Assembly: GCA_018820005.1 (NCBI GenBank)
Contig: JAHJOS010000254.1
Location: 1-11,462 of the forward strand
Direction: 5' to 3'
Source: Alphaproteobacteria bacterium
GTDB taxonomy: Bacteria; Pseudomonadota; Alphaproteobacteria; Rhizobiales; Devosiaceae
Length of the DNA: 11,462 bases
The notes below the pieces were generated by a model. It worked only from the letters and a program-made list of their open reading frames with translations. It was not told where the DNA came from and did no database searches. Every line of letters starts with the position of its first letter. Position 1 is the first letter of the stretch. This document shows positions 1 to 6,321 of this stretch, one piece after another. The position numbers and the translations under genes were made by a program.

Positions 1-176
1 AAGGCCAGCACCAGCAGCGCGAGGACCGCCAGAGCAAGGGCCGCGCCGATCAGTGCCGGCCGCCAGCTGCGGGTGATCCCGACAGCCAGCACGATGGTGA
101 AGGCTTCAACGACCTCGACCAGTGAGGCCAGAAACGAAGCGGTGAGGGTGGAAAGGATGGCCGTGAGGGATGTCAT
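1..176 (-). CDS. Integral membrane protein, COG4280-like (N-terminal part, cut by window edge)
   Basis: Only the first 58 residues are in the window; the gene continues past the left edge. It starts at an ATG at 174-176. The visible part is very hydrophobic, with one segment at about residues 8-34 and a second starting near residue 40, separated by a short basic loop (TRSWR). The segment ASLVEVVEAFTIVLAVG places two glutamates inside the first membrane helix. I recognise this from COG4280-type predicted membrane proteins; it also resembles the acidic helix of GDT1/TMEM165 cation/proton exchangers. A transport role is therefore conceivable but not shown. A GGAG lies about 14 nt before the start, a long spacing. 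Nothing in the visible part is broken. The family call rests on the N-terminus alone and is moderate. Confidence 0.7.
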   Translation of the reverse strand, partial: MTSLTAILSTLTASFLASLVEVVEAFTIVLAVGITRSWRPALIGAALALAVLALLVLA

Positions 177-492
177 ATCGGAGTAAGGCCTCCAGGTTTG
201 CAGGCATATCTCAGGCAACCAGCAGAACCGTCCGGTCCCGCTTGTGAATGGGCGGTCCTTTCATACCAAGCTTCTAGCTTTGGCACCAGAAACCGGCCCC
301 AGATGCCGAGGTCGCAGACCACAGTTTTAAGAAGCACGACGGTCCCCGAGGCGACCTGCGATCGGGCAAGAACGTTCCTGAACAGTCCGAAGGGCAGAAG
401 GAATTATCCACGGCATCGAGGCCCAATGCAAATCGCCTTTCTTGAAACCAGCCATCGTTGGCAGTTACCAAAAAATGTCGACTCACAACTGC

Positions 493-530
493 TGAACTGT
501 CCCCTGTAAAAATAATGCGGAGACAGTTTC
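493..530. repeat. Possible relic of an insertion-sequence end (IS3-like TGAACTG terminus)
   Basis: The stretch begins TGAACTGTCCCC and ends GCGGAGACAGTTTC. It contains a 7-bp inverted pair, AACTGTC (495-501) and GACAGTT (522-528). A TG start with a C-rich run, then G-rich sequence and an internal GACAG, is the look of many IS3-family left ends. No transposase frame follows, and I found no matching opposite end in the window. It lies in the AT-rich patch, which fits a decayed insertion. Chance is a real alternative. Confidence 0.25.
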
Positions 531-601
531 ATTCTGTAGCAATGGCGTTATTGGCCGTAACCAGGAGAATGTCTCAGATCATTAGCTGCAAAGATCATCC
601 G

Positions 602-629
602 TTGGACGTGTGCATAAGCACACGTCCAA
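602..629. repeat. Perfect 12-bp inverted repeat with 4-nt loop
   Basis: TTGGACGTGTGC, loop ATAA, then GCACACGTCCAA: all 12 pairs match. It lies 60 nt past the stop codon of the exported-protein gene at 690-998 (minus strand), so it may end or stabilise that transcript. Neither strand has a U-run after the stem, so it is not a canonical intrinsic terminator. A protein-binding site is the alternative. Confidence 0.6.
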
Positions 630-689
630 GAAAACGGCCAGTCTCATTGACCACTTATGTCGCTGATAGCATGAGGTCGAACCCGCAAA

Positions 690-998
690 TTACAGGGATG
701 CGTTCTCGCCATCGGGCTCGGCCTGCTCCGCGCTTGTAGCGTTCATATTGCTACCCACCTTGACGGCGCTTGCTTCGGCCCGTTCCTCGGCGACCTGGCA
801 TTTATCGATATTGGCGTTGCGCACCGACCAGTCATAGGTGGACAGGTTCTCCATCAGCGAAACTGGCGGATTGGCTGTCATGGTGCAGTTTGCTGGTGCT
901 GCGCTGGCAGGCGTGGCGATCGCGAAACCGCCAGCGGCCAGCAGGCCTGCAACGGCGAGGGCCTTGGAGATTTTGTGCGAAATGATGATCTTGTTCAT
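690..998 (-). CDS. Small exported protein of unknown function (102 aa)
   Basis: No family is recognised. The N-terminus is a clear Sec signal peptide: a basic start (MNKIIISHKISK), a hydrophobic core at about 13-28 and an ASA site before A34. The mature protein is about 69 residues. It has two cysteines (38 and 67) that could form one disulfide, a central SLMENLSTYDWSVRNANIDKC stretch (residues 47-67) and an acidic, low-complexity C-terminal tail (AEQAEPDGENASL), probably disordered. The start is supported by AAGGA about 9 nt upstream. It appears to be transcribed alone: the next gene upstream on the strand (stop at 1295) is nearly 300 bp away. Its leader contains a nested dyad (1021-1057), and further upstream is a copy of the dyad seen before the ABC operon. 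A periplasmic location is likely; the role is unknown. Confidence 0.75.
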   Translation of the reverse strand: MNKIIISHKISKALAVAGLLAAGGFAIATPASAAPANCTMTANPPVSLMENLSTYDWSVRNANIDKCQVAEERAEASAVKVGSNMNATSAEQAEPDGENASL

Positions 999-1020
999 GG
1001 GTGTTGTCCTTGTTCAGTAG

Positions 1021-1057
1021 GGAAGTGTCAAACCGCGACATGTCGTCGGTCACTTCC
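1021..1057 (-). promoter_or_regulatory. Nested dyad in the leader of the exported-protein gene
   Basis: GGAAGTG (1021-1027) and CACTTCC (1051-1057) are perfect inverted arms. Between them lies the 10-bp palindrome CGACATGTCG (1036-1045). The whole sits 22-59 nt before the start codon at 998, just upstream of the ribosome binding site. If transcribed, it could fold as a stem with an inner hairpin; as DNA it could bind a dimeric regulator. I cannot tell which. Confidence 0.35.
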
Positions 1058-1109
1058 TTCTTACCCCCAGAGGTATCTCATCCCGCCTTTACGGCCACAT
1101 GGCTGGCGG

Positions 1110-1135
1110 CTTACCGATCGGACAAGTTTGAGTTG
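1110..1135 (-). promoter_or_regulatory. Diverged copy of the TTACC-N4-GGTAA element
   Basis: On the minus strand it reads CAACTCAAACTTGTC, then CGATCGGTAAG. Right-aligned with the element at 6984-7008, 18 of 25 positions agree, including nine in a row ending ATCGGTAAG; one base of spacing differs. One half-site (GGTAAG) is intact and the other is changed to CTTGTC. It lies 111 nt before the start of the exported-protein gene at 998, in the same orientation as the other copy relative to its gene. A shared activator or repressor site is the likely reading. Confidence 0.4.
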
Positions 1136-1165
1136 CTTCTCAGAAACCGGTTGGCATTTCTTTGA

Positions 1166-1188
1166 CAACAGCGCCAATGCTGTTGGCG
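1166..1188. repeat. Two overlapping, mutually exclusive stem-loops
   Basis: CAACAGC (1166-1172) pairs with GCTGTTG (1179-1185), and CGCCAA (1172-1177) pairs with TTGGCG (1183-1188). Both are perfect but share bases, so only one can form. The site is 107-129 nt past the stop of the COG4705-type gene on the minus strand. No U-run follows, so terminator function is doubtful. Confidence 0.35.
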
Positions 1189-1294
1189 AGTGTAGCTTGA
1201 GCCAGCAATATCGTACGGATGCGTCCGTTTTTGCATGCAGACTGTCGCAGAGACTGAACTCAAGCAGACACCAACAGAGTCGTTGGATTGAGTG

Positions 1295-2089
1295 TCAAAC
1301 ACCCTTGGCAGGAGCACGAACCGAACCGCGTCGAGAGGCCTGCCAGGTAAGCACAGCGACGACCAAGATTAGCGCTGCCAATCCCAGGCTCACAGGCCCT
1401 GTGCCCCAGTCCAGACCGCCACGGTCTGCGCCAACGCCCATCCAGTCGGCAAACGAGGCGCCAACCGGACGCGTCAAGACGTACGCCGCCCAGAATGCGC
1501 CGACGCTTGTGCTGCCCGAACGCCAGTACAAAAAGCAAGGCATAATGATGGCGGCCGAGAACAGAAGCGCGCTGGCGAGAAACCCCAAACCGAAGCTGCT
1601 GGCGACCAGGTCACCGATCGCGGTACCCAGAGCAAATGTAGCCACCACTAGTGCCCAGTAGAATAGCTCTCGGCGTCGATTATCGATCGAGACAAAGGTT
1701 AGCGTGCCCTCGCGCCGGTGCCATAGGAAGAATACCGCAGCGACGGCCAGAGCAAAGGCCACGGTAGATATGGCATAGGGAACGCCTGCCGCAACGTGGA
1801 TGACGTCCGCGACCATGGTGCCAAAAATACTGACCAGGATGAGCACCAACCAGTATAGCATGGGCCGCAATCGGGCCGTCGCGAGCTGTGTCAGAAGCGC
1901 CGCCAGAAACAAGGCACCCATAACGGCCACCGCGAGGGGCGGATCAAACCGGCGCACCAGGAAATCCGAAGTGGTTTCGCCCATGCCTGTGGTGAGCAGT
2001 TTGAGGATCCAGAACGAGACAGTGACCCCGGGAACCTTGGTGGCGATGGTGTCGCCCCAGAATTGATGCTTTTTGGCGTGTTCGATCAT
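1295..2089 (-). CDS. COG4705-type integral membrane protein with four internal repeats (264 aa)
   Basis: This is a polytopic inner-membrane protein of unknown function, recognised as COG4705-like from the N-terminal KVPGVTVSFWILKLLTTGMGE and the repeated GT..GD/GE...D motifs. Four copies of [FY]-W-x9-G-x4-D occur at residues 26-42, 79-95, 144-160 and 199-215. They are separated by further hydrophobic segments, giving about eight membrane helices. Each copy puts a conserved acid (D42, D95, D160, D215) at the end of a helix, as if lining a pathway. The basic stretch IDNRRRELF (135-143) lies between the two halves. The start at 2087-2089 is forced, because an in-frame TGA lies 6 nt upstream; the ribosome binding site is weak. 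The gene stands alone, with two dyads in its upstream region (2175-2201 and 2216-2237). Length fits the family as I know it. Transport or sensing is possible; neither is shown. Confidence 0.8.
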   Translation of the reverse strand: MIEHAKKHQFWGDTIATKVPGVTVSFWILKLLTTGMGETTSDFLVRRFDPPLAVAVMGALFLAALLTQLATARLRPMLYWLVLILVSIFGTMVADVIHVAAGVPYAISTVAFALAVAAVFFLWHRREGTLTFVSIDNRRRELFYWALVVATFALGTAIGDLVASSFGLGFLASALLFSAAIIMPCFLYWRSGSTSVGAFWAAYVLTRPVGASFADWMGVGADRGGLDWGTGPVSLGLAALILVVAVLTWQASRRGSVRAPAKGV

Positions 2090-2174
2090 TTGTTTTCAAT
2101 GCCATCCATATTAGGCAACAAAGGCAATTGGCGTGACGCACCACGTTCCCGTCGGCGGGCCGATCGTCGCTGTG

Positions 2175-2201
2175 GGTCGAGATGGCAAGGATATCTCGAC
2201 C
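2175..2201 (-). promoter_or_regulatory. Perfect 9-bp inverted repeat upstream of the COG4705-type gene
   Basis: GGTCGAGAT (2175-2183) and ATCTCGACC (2193-2201) match perfectly around a 9-nt spacer. It lies 86-112 nt before the start at 2089 and 126 nt past the permease stop at 2327. No U-run follows on either strand. An operator for the membrane-protein gene, or a structure in its leader, is more likely than a terminator. Confidence 0.4.
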
Positions 2202-2215
2202 ACTCAGCCAAATCG

Positions 2216-2237
2216 GCAAGGTCATTTCTGACCCTGC
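2216..2237 (-). promoter_or_regulatory. Second dyad upstream of the COG4705-type gene
   Basis: GCAAGGTCA (2216-2224), spacer TTTC, TGACCCTGC (2229-2237): 9-bp arms with one mismatch, with GGTCA/TGACC exact. It is 14 bp from the preceding dyad, so the pair could form a compound regulatory site. Its function is unknown. Confidence 0.35.
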
Positions 2238-2326
2238 CGGTGAAGCGCATCTTATGTTCAAATCGATCCCGCCCGGGGGTATGAAATTGGGCAGGGCAGA
2301 CCAGTCGTCCAGTTAGGTTTCCACCG

Positions 2327-4978
2327 CTACTGCAGCTCCTTGAGCCTTTGTAGAGGATCGATCTGCACTTCGCGCAGGGCATTGAGGACCGCTATGGTCA
2401 TGGCCACCAGGCCGACTGCAATCGCTGTACCCAGATAGGCCCATGGCACGGAGATCGTTTCGGGTGGTGGGTCGAACACGCCCTGCAGTACCTTGACCAG
2501 AATGGTGGCAATCAGCGTTCCCGTGGCCAGTCCAAGCACGGCGCCACCGGCGAATACCAGTGTGCCTTCCACCCAGACAAAGGGTGCCAGCTGGCGTGCC
2601 TTGGCCCCGAGTGCCGCCAGAATGGCAAAGCTTCGGCGGCGATCGGCGAGGCCGAGCGCCAGCACAAGTCCGCCGGCCCCTGCCACCATGAGGACAGCAA
2701 AACCAAGTTCAAGCCTGGTTAGGCCGCCTAGGTCTACCGCCGTCAGGCTTGACCCGATGATGTGGGTGGCATCGGCCAGGCTGGTCACCTGGATGCCAGG
2801 CAGGTCTTTGACCAGGCGCTGAGCCGCGGCCTTGACCGTGGCCATGTCGCCATTTGTGCGCAGCAGCACCACTTCGCGGGAATCTACCGCCGTCATCTTG
2901 GCGACGTAGTCGGCATTGGCCACGATGAAGCTGTCCCGGGGGGCGGTTGGGAATTCCCCGACAATGCCGGCAAAGGTGAACGGAATGGCGTGATACTGGT
3001 GGTCCGGGCCCTGCAACCTCAGATTGATCGTATCCCCCAACTTGAGCTGATAGTCGTTGACGGTTTCGTCCGAGACCAGTGCCGCCGATGGCATTTCGGC
3101 CAGCTTGGCCAGGGTCGCCGCCGCATCACCATTCTGAAAATAGGCATTTGCCATTTCCGTTGCCTTGCCGATTGTATTGGGGTCGATGCCATAAAGATCC
3201 TGCAGATCGGTACCGACATAGGCAAAGCGGTGCTGTATGGCTTGGGCATTGGCGACGCCAGGCAAAGCAGCAAGCTGCGGCAACTGGTTGCCGGCCGGCG
3301 CTCCTGTCGACCCTGTCACCGTTACGTCAGCACCGTTGGTCAGCTCGGCGTCGACCCGGGCCTGACCCTGGTAGGTGGTATTGAAGATGGCCGTCGAGTC
3401 AGCAAACGCGAAAGCCAGGGCGGTCAGTGCCACGCCGCCGGCAACGCGACGACGCTGCCGGGCGAGTGAAGCCGTCACCGGACCCGACAGTGAACCCGCC
3501 AGCGGTGCAATCATCGCCGCAATGAACCCACGACCTTTGTCGAGCAGCAGTTCAGAGAGGCGCATGGTCAGCAGGCCTGCGCCGATCCAGAGGCATATCG
3601 GCGCCAGAAACGCGGTGTAGTCGACCGAGGTAGCGGCCACGCCTTCGGGTGCCAGCACAACCTGGTATCCGGTCGCGGCAGTTCGCCAGAATACCAGCCC
3701 TGACAGCACCAGCAGAAAGACGTCGAGATAGAGCGTCTGCCACAATGGCGCTGCACGACTGCCAACCGTTTGTCGCGACTGGACGATGGAAAGGGTTCGG
3801 GCGGTTTGCCAAGACGGCACTTCGATAGCGGCCAGCGCCAGCAGGATGCCGGCAAGAGCCGACCCCGCCAGCCAGAGCGCACCCTGCGACGTGAATGCAG
3901 TGTTGCCGAGTGACAGCCGTGACAGTAGTTCGGCAAGCACCACGCCCAGAGCGGCGCCGCCCAGACCAGTCAATAGGGCTTCCAGCGCTGCAAAGCGCAG
4001 AATTGTCGTCATCGGCGCGCCGCGCAGTCGCAGCAGCGCCTGTTCGCGCCGACGTCGGTCAGCGCCAGAGGCGGTCACCGCAAGGGTGAGAAGGATGCCA
4101 AGAGCAATGCCCGGTGCCCCCAGGAACAAGAACAGGACGCGGGCATAGAGGGCGTCGCCACGCGCAGCGTCCAGCGTCGCTCCCAAATTGTTGGCTAGGA
4201 GCGCGGACCCGGCGACGCGTGCCTCAAGATTATGACCCATACCCGTCACGTCGACATAGGCGGCGTTGGGATCATTAGAGAGGGCCGAATGATCGAGCAC
4301 CGCGTGCAGCTGCGTTCGAATGCTGTCGGGCCGCGATTGGGCCTGGGTGCCAAAAAGCGACTGCCACTCGGCTAGCGGCAAGATGACGGCATTGTCAGGC
4401 GGGGCCTGCGGCTTGGCGCCGGCGGGAACACCGACCGCCTGAAACAGCGTATCGGCACTGGTCAAGTCAACAACGCCGGTTACCTTCACCTGTGCGTCGG
4501 GCTGGCCGACGCGATGCAGGGTGATCGAATCCCCAGGCCCCGCGTGCAGATTGGCAGCAGTTTGCTGGAGCAGCACAGCGCCGTCATAGCTGCCAGTCAA
4601 AAGCCGGAATCCACGGGTGAAGCTCTGCCGGTATCCATCACCAAGTCCGAGCGCCTTGCCGGCGCCTGTGGCCTGGATGCTGTCCGTCTTGAACTCGAAG
4701 CCAGCGACATCGGCATAGGCCGCAGTTACCATTGTCGACACGGGCGCTGCATCCTTGATCGCCGCGGTGACCTTTGCGGTGTCGGCGCCGGGCACCAGTT
4801 CCACCTGCCAGTCCACCGGGACTGAGGTGATTGCACGTTGGGTCATGCTGGCGCCACTGTCGCGCATGAAGACCCCCAACGAGGCCAGCAGCGCTACCGT
4901 CAGCGCAATCCCCGCTATGGCGCCGCCAATGCGGCCGCCCCGGGTCTTCAAAAGCCCGCCAATCCATGCAGTGTTCAT
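2327..4978 (-). CDS. ABC transporter permease with two FtsX domains (883 aa)
   Basis: This is the membrane subunit of a type VII (MacB/LolCDE-like) ABC system. A first helix at 18-37 is followed by a periplasmic region (about 40-275). FtsX domain 1 (about 280-405) has helices near 281-303, 327-352 and 367-387. Extra helices follow near 414-432, 455-472 and 513-530, then a second periplasmic region (about 535-750) and FtsX domain 2 (756-875) with helices near 756-778, 799-830 and 848-867. The two FtsX domains carry matching cytoplasmic loops, DRRRREQALLRLRGA (307-321) and DRRRSFAILAALGAK (779-793), which should contact the ATPases. MacB and LolC/E are about half this size with one FtsX domain each, so this chain is a fused dimer. 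The ATG start overlaps the preceding stop (ATGA) and has AGGAG 8 nt upstream. It is the last gene of the operon. The substrate is unknown; such systems move lipids, lipoproteins or peptides, or do mechanical work across the envelope. No clear terminator follows. Confidence 0.9.
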   Translation of the reverse strand: MNTAWIGGLLKTRGGRIGGAIAGIALTVALLASLGVFMRDSGASMTQRAITSVPVDWQVELVPGADTAKVTAAIKDAAPVSTMVTAAYADVAGFEFKTDSIQATGAGKALGLGDGYRQSFTRGFRLLTGSYDGAVLLQQTAANLHAGPGDSITLHRVGQPDAQVKVTGVVDLTSADTLFQAVGVPAGAKPQAPPDNAVILPLAEWQSLFGTQAQSRPDSIRTQLHAVLDHSALSNDPNAAYVDVTGMGHNLEARVAGSALLANNLGATLDAARGDALYARVLFLFLGAPGIALGILLTLAVTASGADRRRREQALLRLRGAPMTTILRFAALEALLTGLGGAALGVVLAELLSRLSLGNTAFTSQGALWLAGSALAGILLALAAIEVPSWQTARTLSIVQSRQTVGSRAAPLWQTLYLDVFLLVLSGLVFWRTAATGYQVVLAPEGVAATSVDYTAFLAPICLWIGAGLLTMRLSELLLDKGRGFIAAMIAPLAGSLSGPVTASLARQRRRVAGGVALTALAFAFADSTAIFNTTYQGQARVDAELTNGADVTVTGSTGAPAGNQLPQLAALPGVANAQAIQHRFAYVGTDLQDLYGIDPNTIGKATEMANAYFQNGDAAATLAKLAEMPSAALVSDETVNDYQLKLGDTINLRLQGPDHQYHAIPFTFAGIVGEFPTAPRDSFIVANADYVAKMTAVDSREVVLLRTNGDMATVKAAAQRLVKDLPGIQVTSLADATHIIGSSLTAVDLGGLTRLELGFAVLMVAGAGGLVLALGLADRRRSFAILAALGAKARQLAPFVWVEGTLVFAGGAVLGLATGTLIATILVKVLQGVFDPPPETISVPWAYLGTAIAVGLVAMTIAVLNALREVQIDPLQRLKELQ

Positions 4979-5664
4979 AATGCCATCTCCTGACGGGCGG
5001 TACTGAGACGGCCATGATCCATTTGCCAGCCATGAGGCAGCCTGTCCGCTATCGCTTGATCATGCGTTGCAATCAGCAGCGCAGCCCCGCTCGCCTCGGC
5101 CCAGGAGATCAGGGTTTCCATGACAGCTGTCCCGGTGGCGCGATCGACCTGACCAGTGGGTTCATCCGCAATCACCAGATCAGGCTGGCCGACGATGGCG
5201 CGGGCCAGCGCCACCCGCTGGGCCTGACCGCCCGACAATTCCTCTGGAAGCTTGCCCGCCAGGTCTTCAAGGCCGAACAATCCCAAAGCCTCGAGGGCTT
5301 TACCGTCACGGTCCACGGCCACGCCAAGTAGCGCCAGTGGTAAGGCCACATTCTCGAGAACGCTCAACGTCGGCAACAGACTTGGCGACTGGAACATGAC
5401 TGCAATCCTTCCCGGTCTGAGATCCTCACGCGTGCCGAGCGCTGGCCAGCTGAGATCGCCGGCAGACGGGATATCGATCCCTGATATGAGATGGAGCAGC
5501 GTCGATTTCCCGCTGCCCGATCGTCCCGCTATGGCAATGCGGTCGCCGAACGCGATTTCAAAGCTTGCCGGGGCGACAGCCTGTACGCCTGTGCCACCTT
5601 GCTCGAAGCTGCGCGAGACATTCTTGCCGACTACCAGTGCCTGCGATTCTTGGGTGGTGTTCAC
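4975..5664 (-). CDS. ABC transporter ATP-binding protein, LolD/MacB-like (229 aa)
   Basis: This is a cytoplasmic ATPase expected to pair with the downstream permease. All motifs are intact: Walker A GRSGSGKST (47-55), Q-loop Q92, signature LSGGQ (143-147), Walker B LVIADE (163-168) with catalytic E168, and switch H201. The region between is typical of the LolD/MacB/FtsE group (PSLLPTLSVLENVALPL). The start is GTG at 5662-5664, sharing GTGA with the preceding gene's stop, with GGAAGAG about 9 nt upstream. Its own end overlaps the permease start by 4 nt, so the genes are translationally coupled. It is only distantly similar to the other ATPase of the operon, and the signature regions differ (LSGGQAQRV here, LSGGEAARA there). 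A heterodimer is therefore likely. The ATPase class is certain; the substrate is unknown. Confidence 0.93.
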   Translation of the reverse strand: MNTTQESQALVVGKNVSRSFEQGGTGVQAVAPASFEIAFGDRIAIAGRSGSGKSTLLHLISGIDIPSAGDLSWPALGTREDLRPGRIAVMFQSPSLLPTLSVLENVALPLALLGVAVDRDGKALEALGLFGLEDLAGKLPEELSGGQAQRVALARAIVGQPDLVIADEPTGQVDRATGTAVMETLISWAEASGAALLIATHDQAIADRLPHGWQMDHGRLSTARQEMAL

Positions 5665-6320
5665 TGTTCAACTCTTCCGTCGCGAATGGCGATGATGCGA
5701 TTTGCCTCTGCGGCCAAAACGCGGCTGTGGGTGGCAACCAGAATGGCGACCCCCTGGGCCGCACGGCTCTTGAGGACATCAAGGATGGCCTGCTCGGTCT
5801 GGGCGTCCACCTCGGCAGTCGGCTCATCGCAGATCAGGATTGCCGGTTCGGCCGCCAGTGCCACGCAAAGCCCAGCGCGGGCTGCCTCGCCGCCCGAGAG
5901 CTGGGCGGGCCGGGCGCCCCCGCGATGGGCGATCCCGACCACTTCCAGCAGGCTCTCTGGATCGCTTGTCAGGTCTTTTTTGGCGAGGTCTCGCTGCAAG
6001 GCGATGTTTTGCGCGATGGTAAGATGATCGACCAGATTGCCCGATTGCATCAGCATGCCAATGTGGCGTGCCCGCAACCGGGCCCGACGTGTCTCCGAGC
6101 GCCGGGTCAGGCGCTCTCCCATGACCTCGACATGGCCACCATCGGGGGTGTCGAGGCCAGCAAGACAGGCCAAAAGCGTGGATTTGCCACTGCCCGACGG
6201 ACCGGTCAGGGCCACGAATTCTCCGGTCACCAACGTCAGGTCGAGCCCCCTGAGCGCAGCGGTCTCATCGTCACCATCGTGAAAGAAGCGGTAGAGCCCG
6301 CTGGCGGTCAGGGCCACCAT
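5661..6320 (-). CDS. Second ABC transporter ATP-binding protein of the same operon (219 aa)
   Basis: This is a complete ABC ATPase of the LolD/MacB/FtsE group. Walker A GPSGSGKST is at 40-48, Q-loop Q92, signature LSGGE (141-145), Walker B ILICDE (161-166) with E166, and switch H198. No motif looks degenerate, so both nucleotide sites of a heterodimer could be active. Around the signature it reads LSGGEAARAGLCVALAAEP, where LSGGQxQRVAIARAL is usual: the Q-R-V positions are replaced by A-R-A, a mild departure. The ATG at 6318-6320 is 1 nt after the TAG of the exported-protein gene. Its ribosome binding site is weak, which suggests coupling to the gene before it. The end overlaps the next ATPase start by 4 nt. 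The substrate is unknown. Confidence 0.92.
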   Translation of the reverse strand: MVALTASGLYRFFHDGDDETAALRGLDLTLVTGEFVALTGPSGSGKSTLLACLAGLDTPDGGHVEVMGERLTRRSETRRARLRARHIGMLMQSGNLVDHLTIAQNIALQRDLAKKDLTSDPESLLEVVGIAHRGGARPAQLSGGEAARAGLCVALAAEPAILICDEPTAEVDAQTEQAILDVLKSRAAQGVAILVATHSRVLAAEANRIIAIRDGRVEQ

Positions 6321-6321
6321 G

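Larger units (their letters stand above)
177..689. other. 513-bp gene-free stretch with an AT-rich right half
   Basis: I find no credible gene here. The open frames on both strands show no family motifs, no ribosome binding site and unnatural composition. The right half (401-660) is about 46% G+C by my count, against about 60-65% in neighbouring genes, which suggests old foreign DNA or a decayed element. It contains a TGAACTG...GACAGTT inverted pair (493-530) and a perfect 12-bp stem-loop (602-629), listed separately. The left part probably carries the promoter of the membrane protein that starts at 176, but I cannot place -35 and -10 boxes with confidence. Confidence 0.6.

Noticed and set aside
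174..188. Third copy of the ATCGGTAAG element (ATCGGAGTAAGG) next to the left-edge gene
   Set aside because: It has an insertion in the core, no dyad partner, and would sit against the start codon. Likely chance.
198..509. Open frame of 103 codons on the plus strand in the gene-free stretch
   Set aside because: No ribosome binding site, no recognisable motif, and a composition unlike the true genes (rich in R, P, T, S).
1215..1232. ACGGA-TGCG-TCCGT followed by TTTTT: terminator-like on the plus strand
   Set aside because: The stem is only 5 bp and no plus-strand gene lies upstream, so there is nothing for it to terminate.
975..1661. 228-codon plus-strand frame
   Set aside because: Its right half is antisense to the COG4705-type gene, whose membrane helices and repeats are clear. 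The frame is arginine/serine-rich with no family features.
2762..3469. 235-codon plus-strand frame inside the permease gene
   Set aside because: Antisense shadow of a well-supported FtsX permease. No ribosome binding site or domain.
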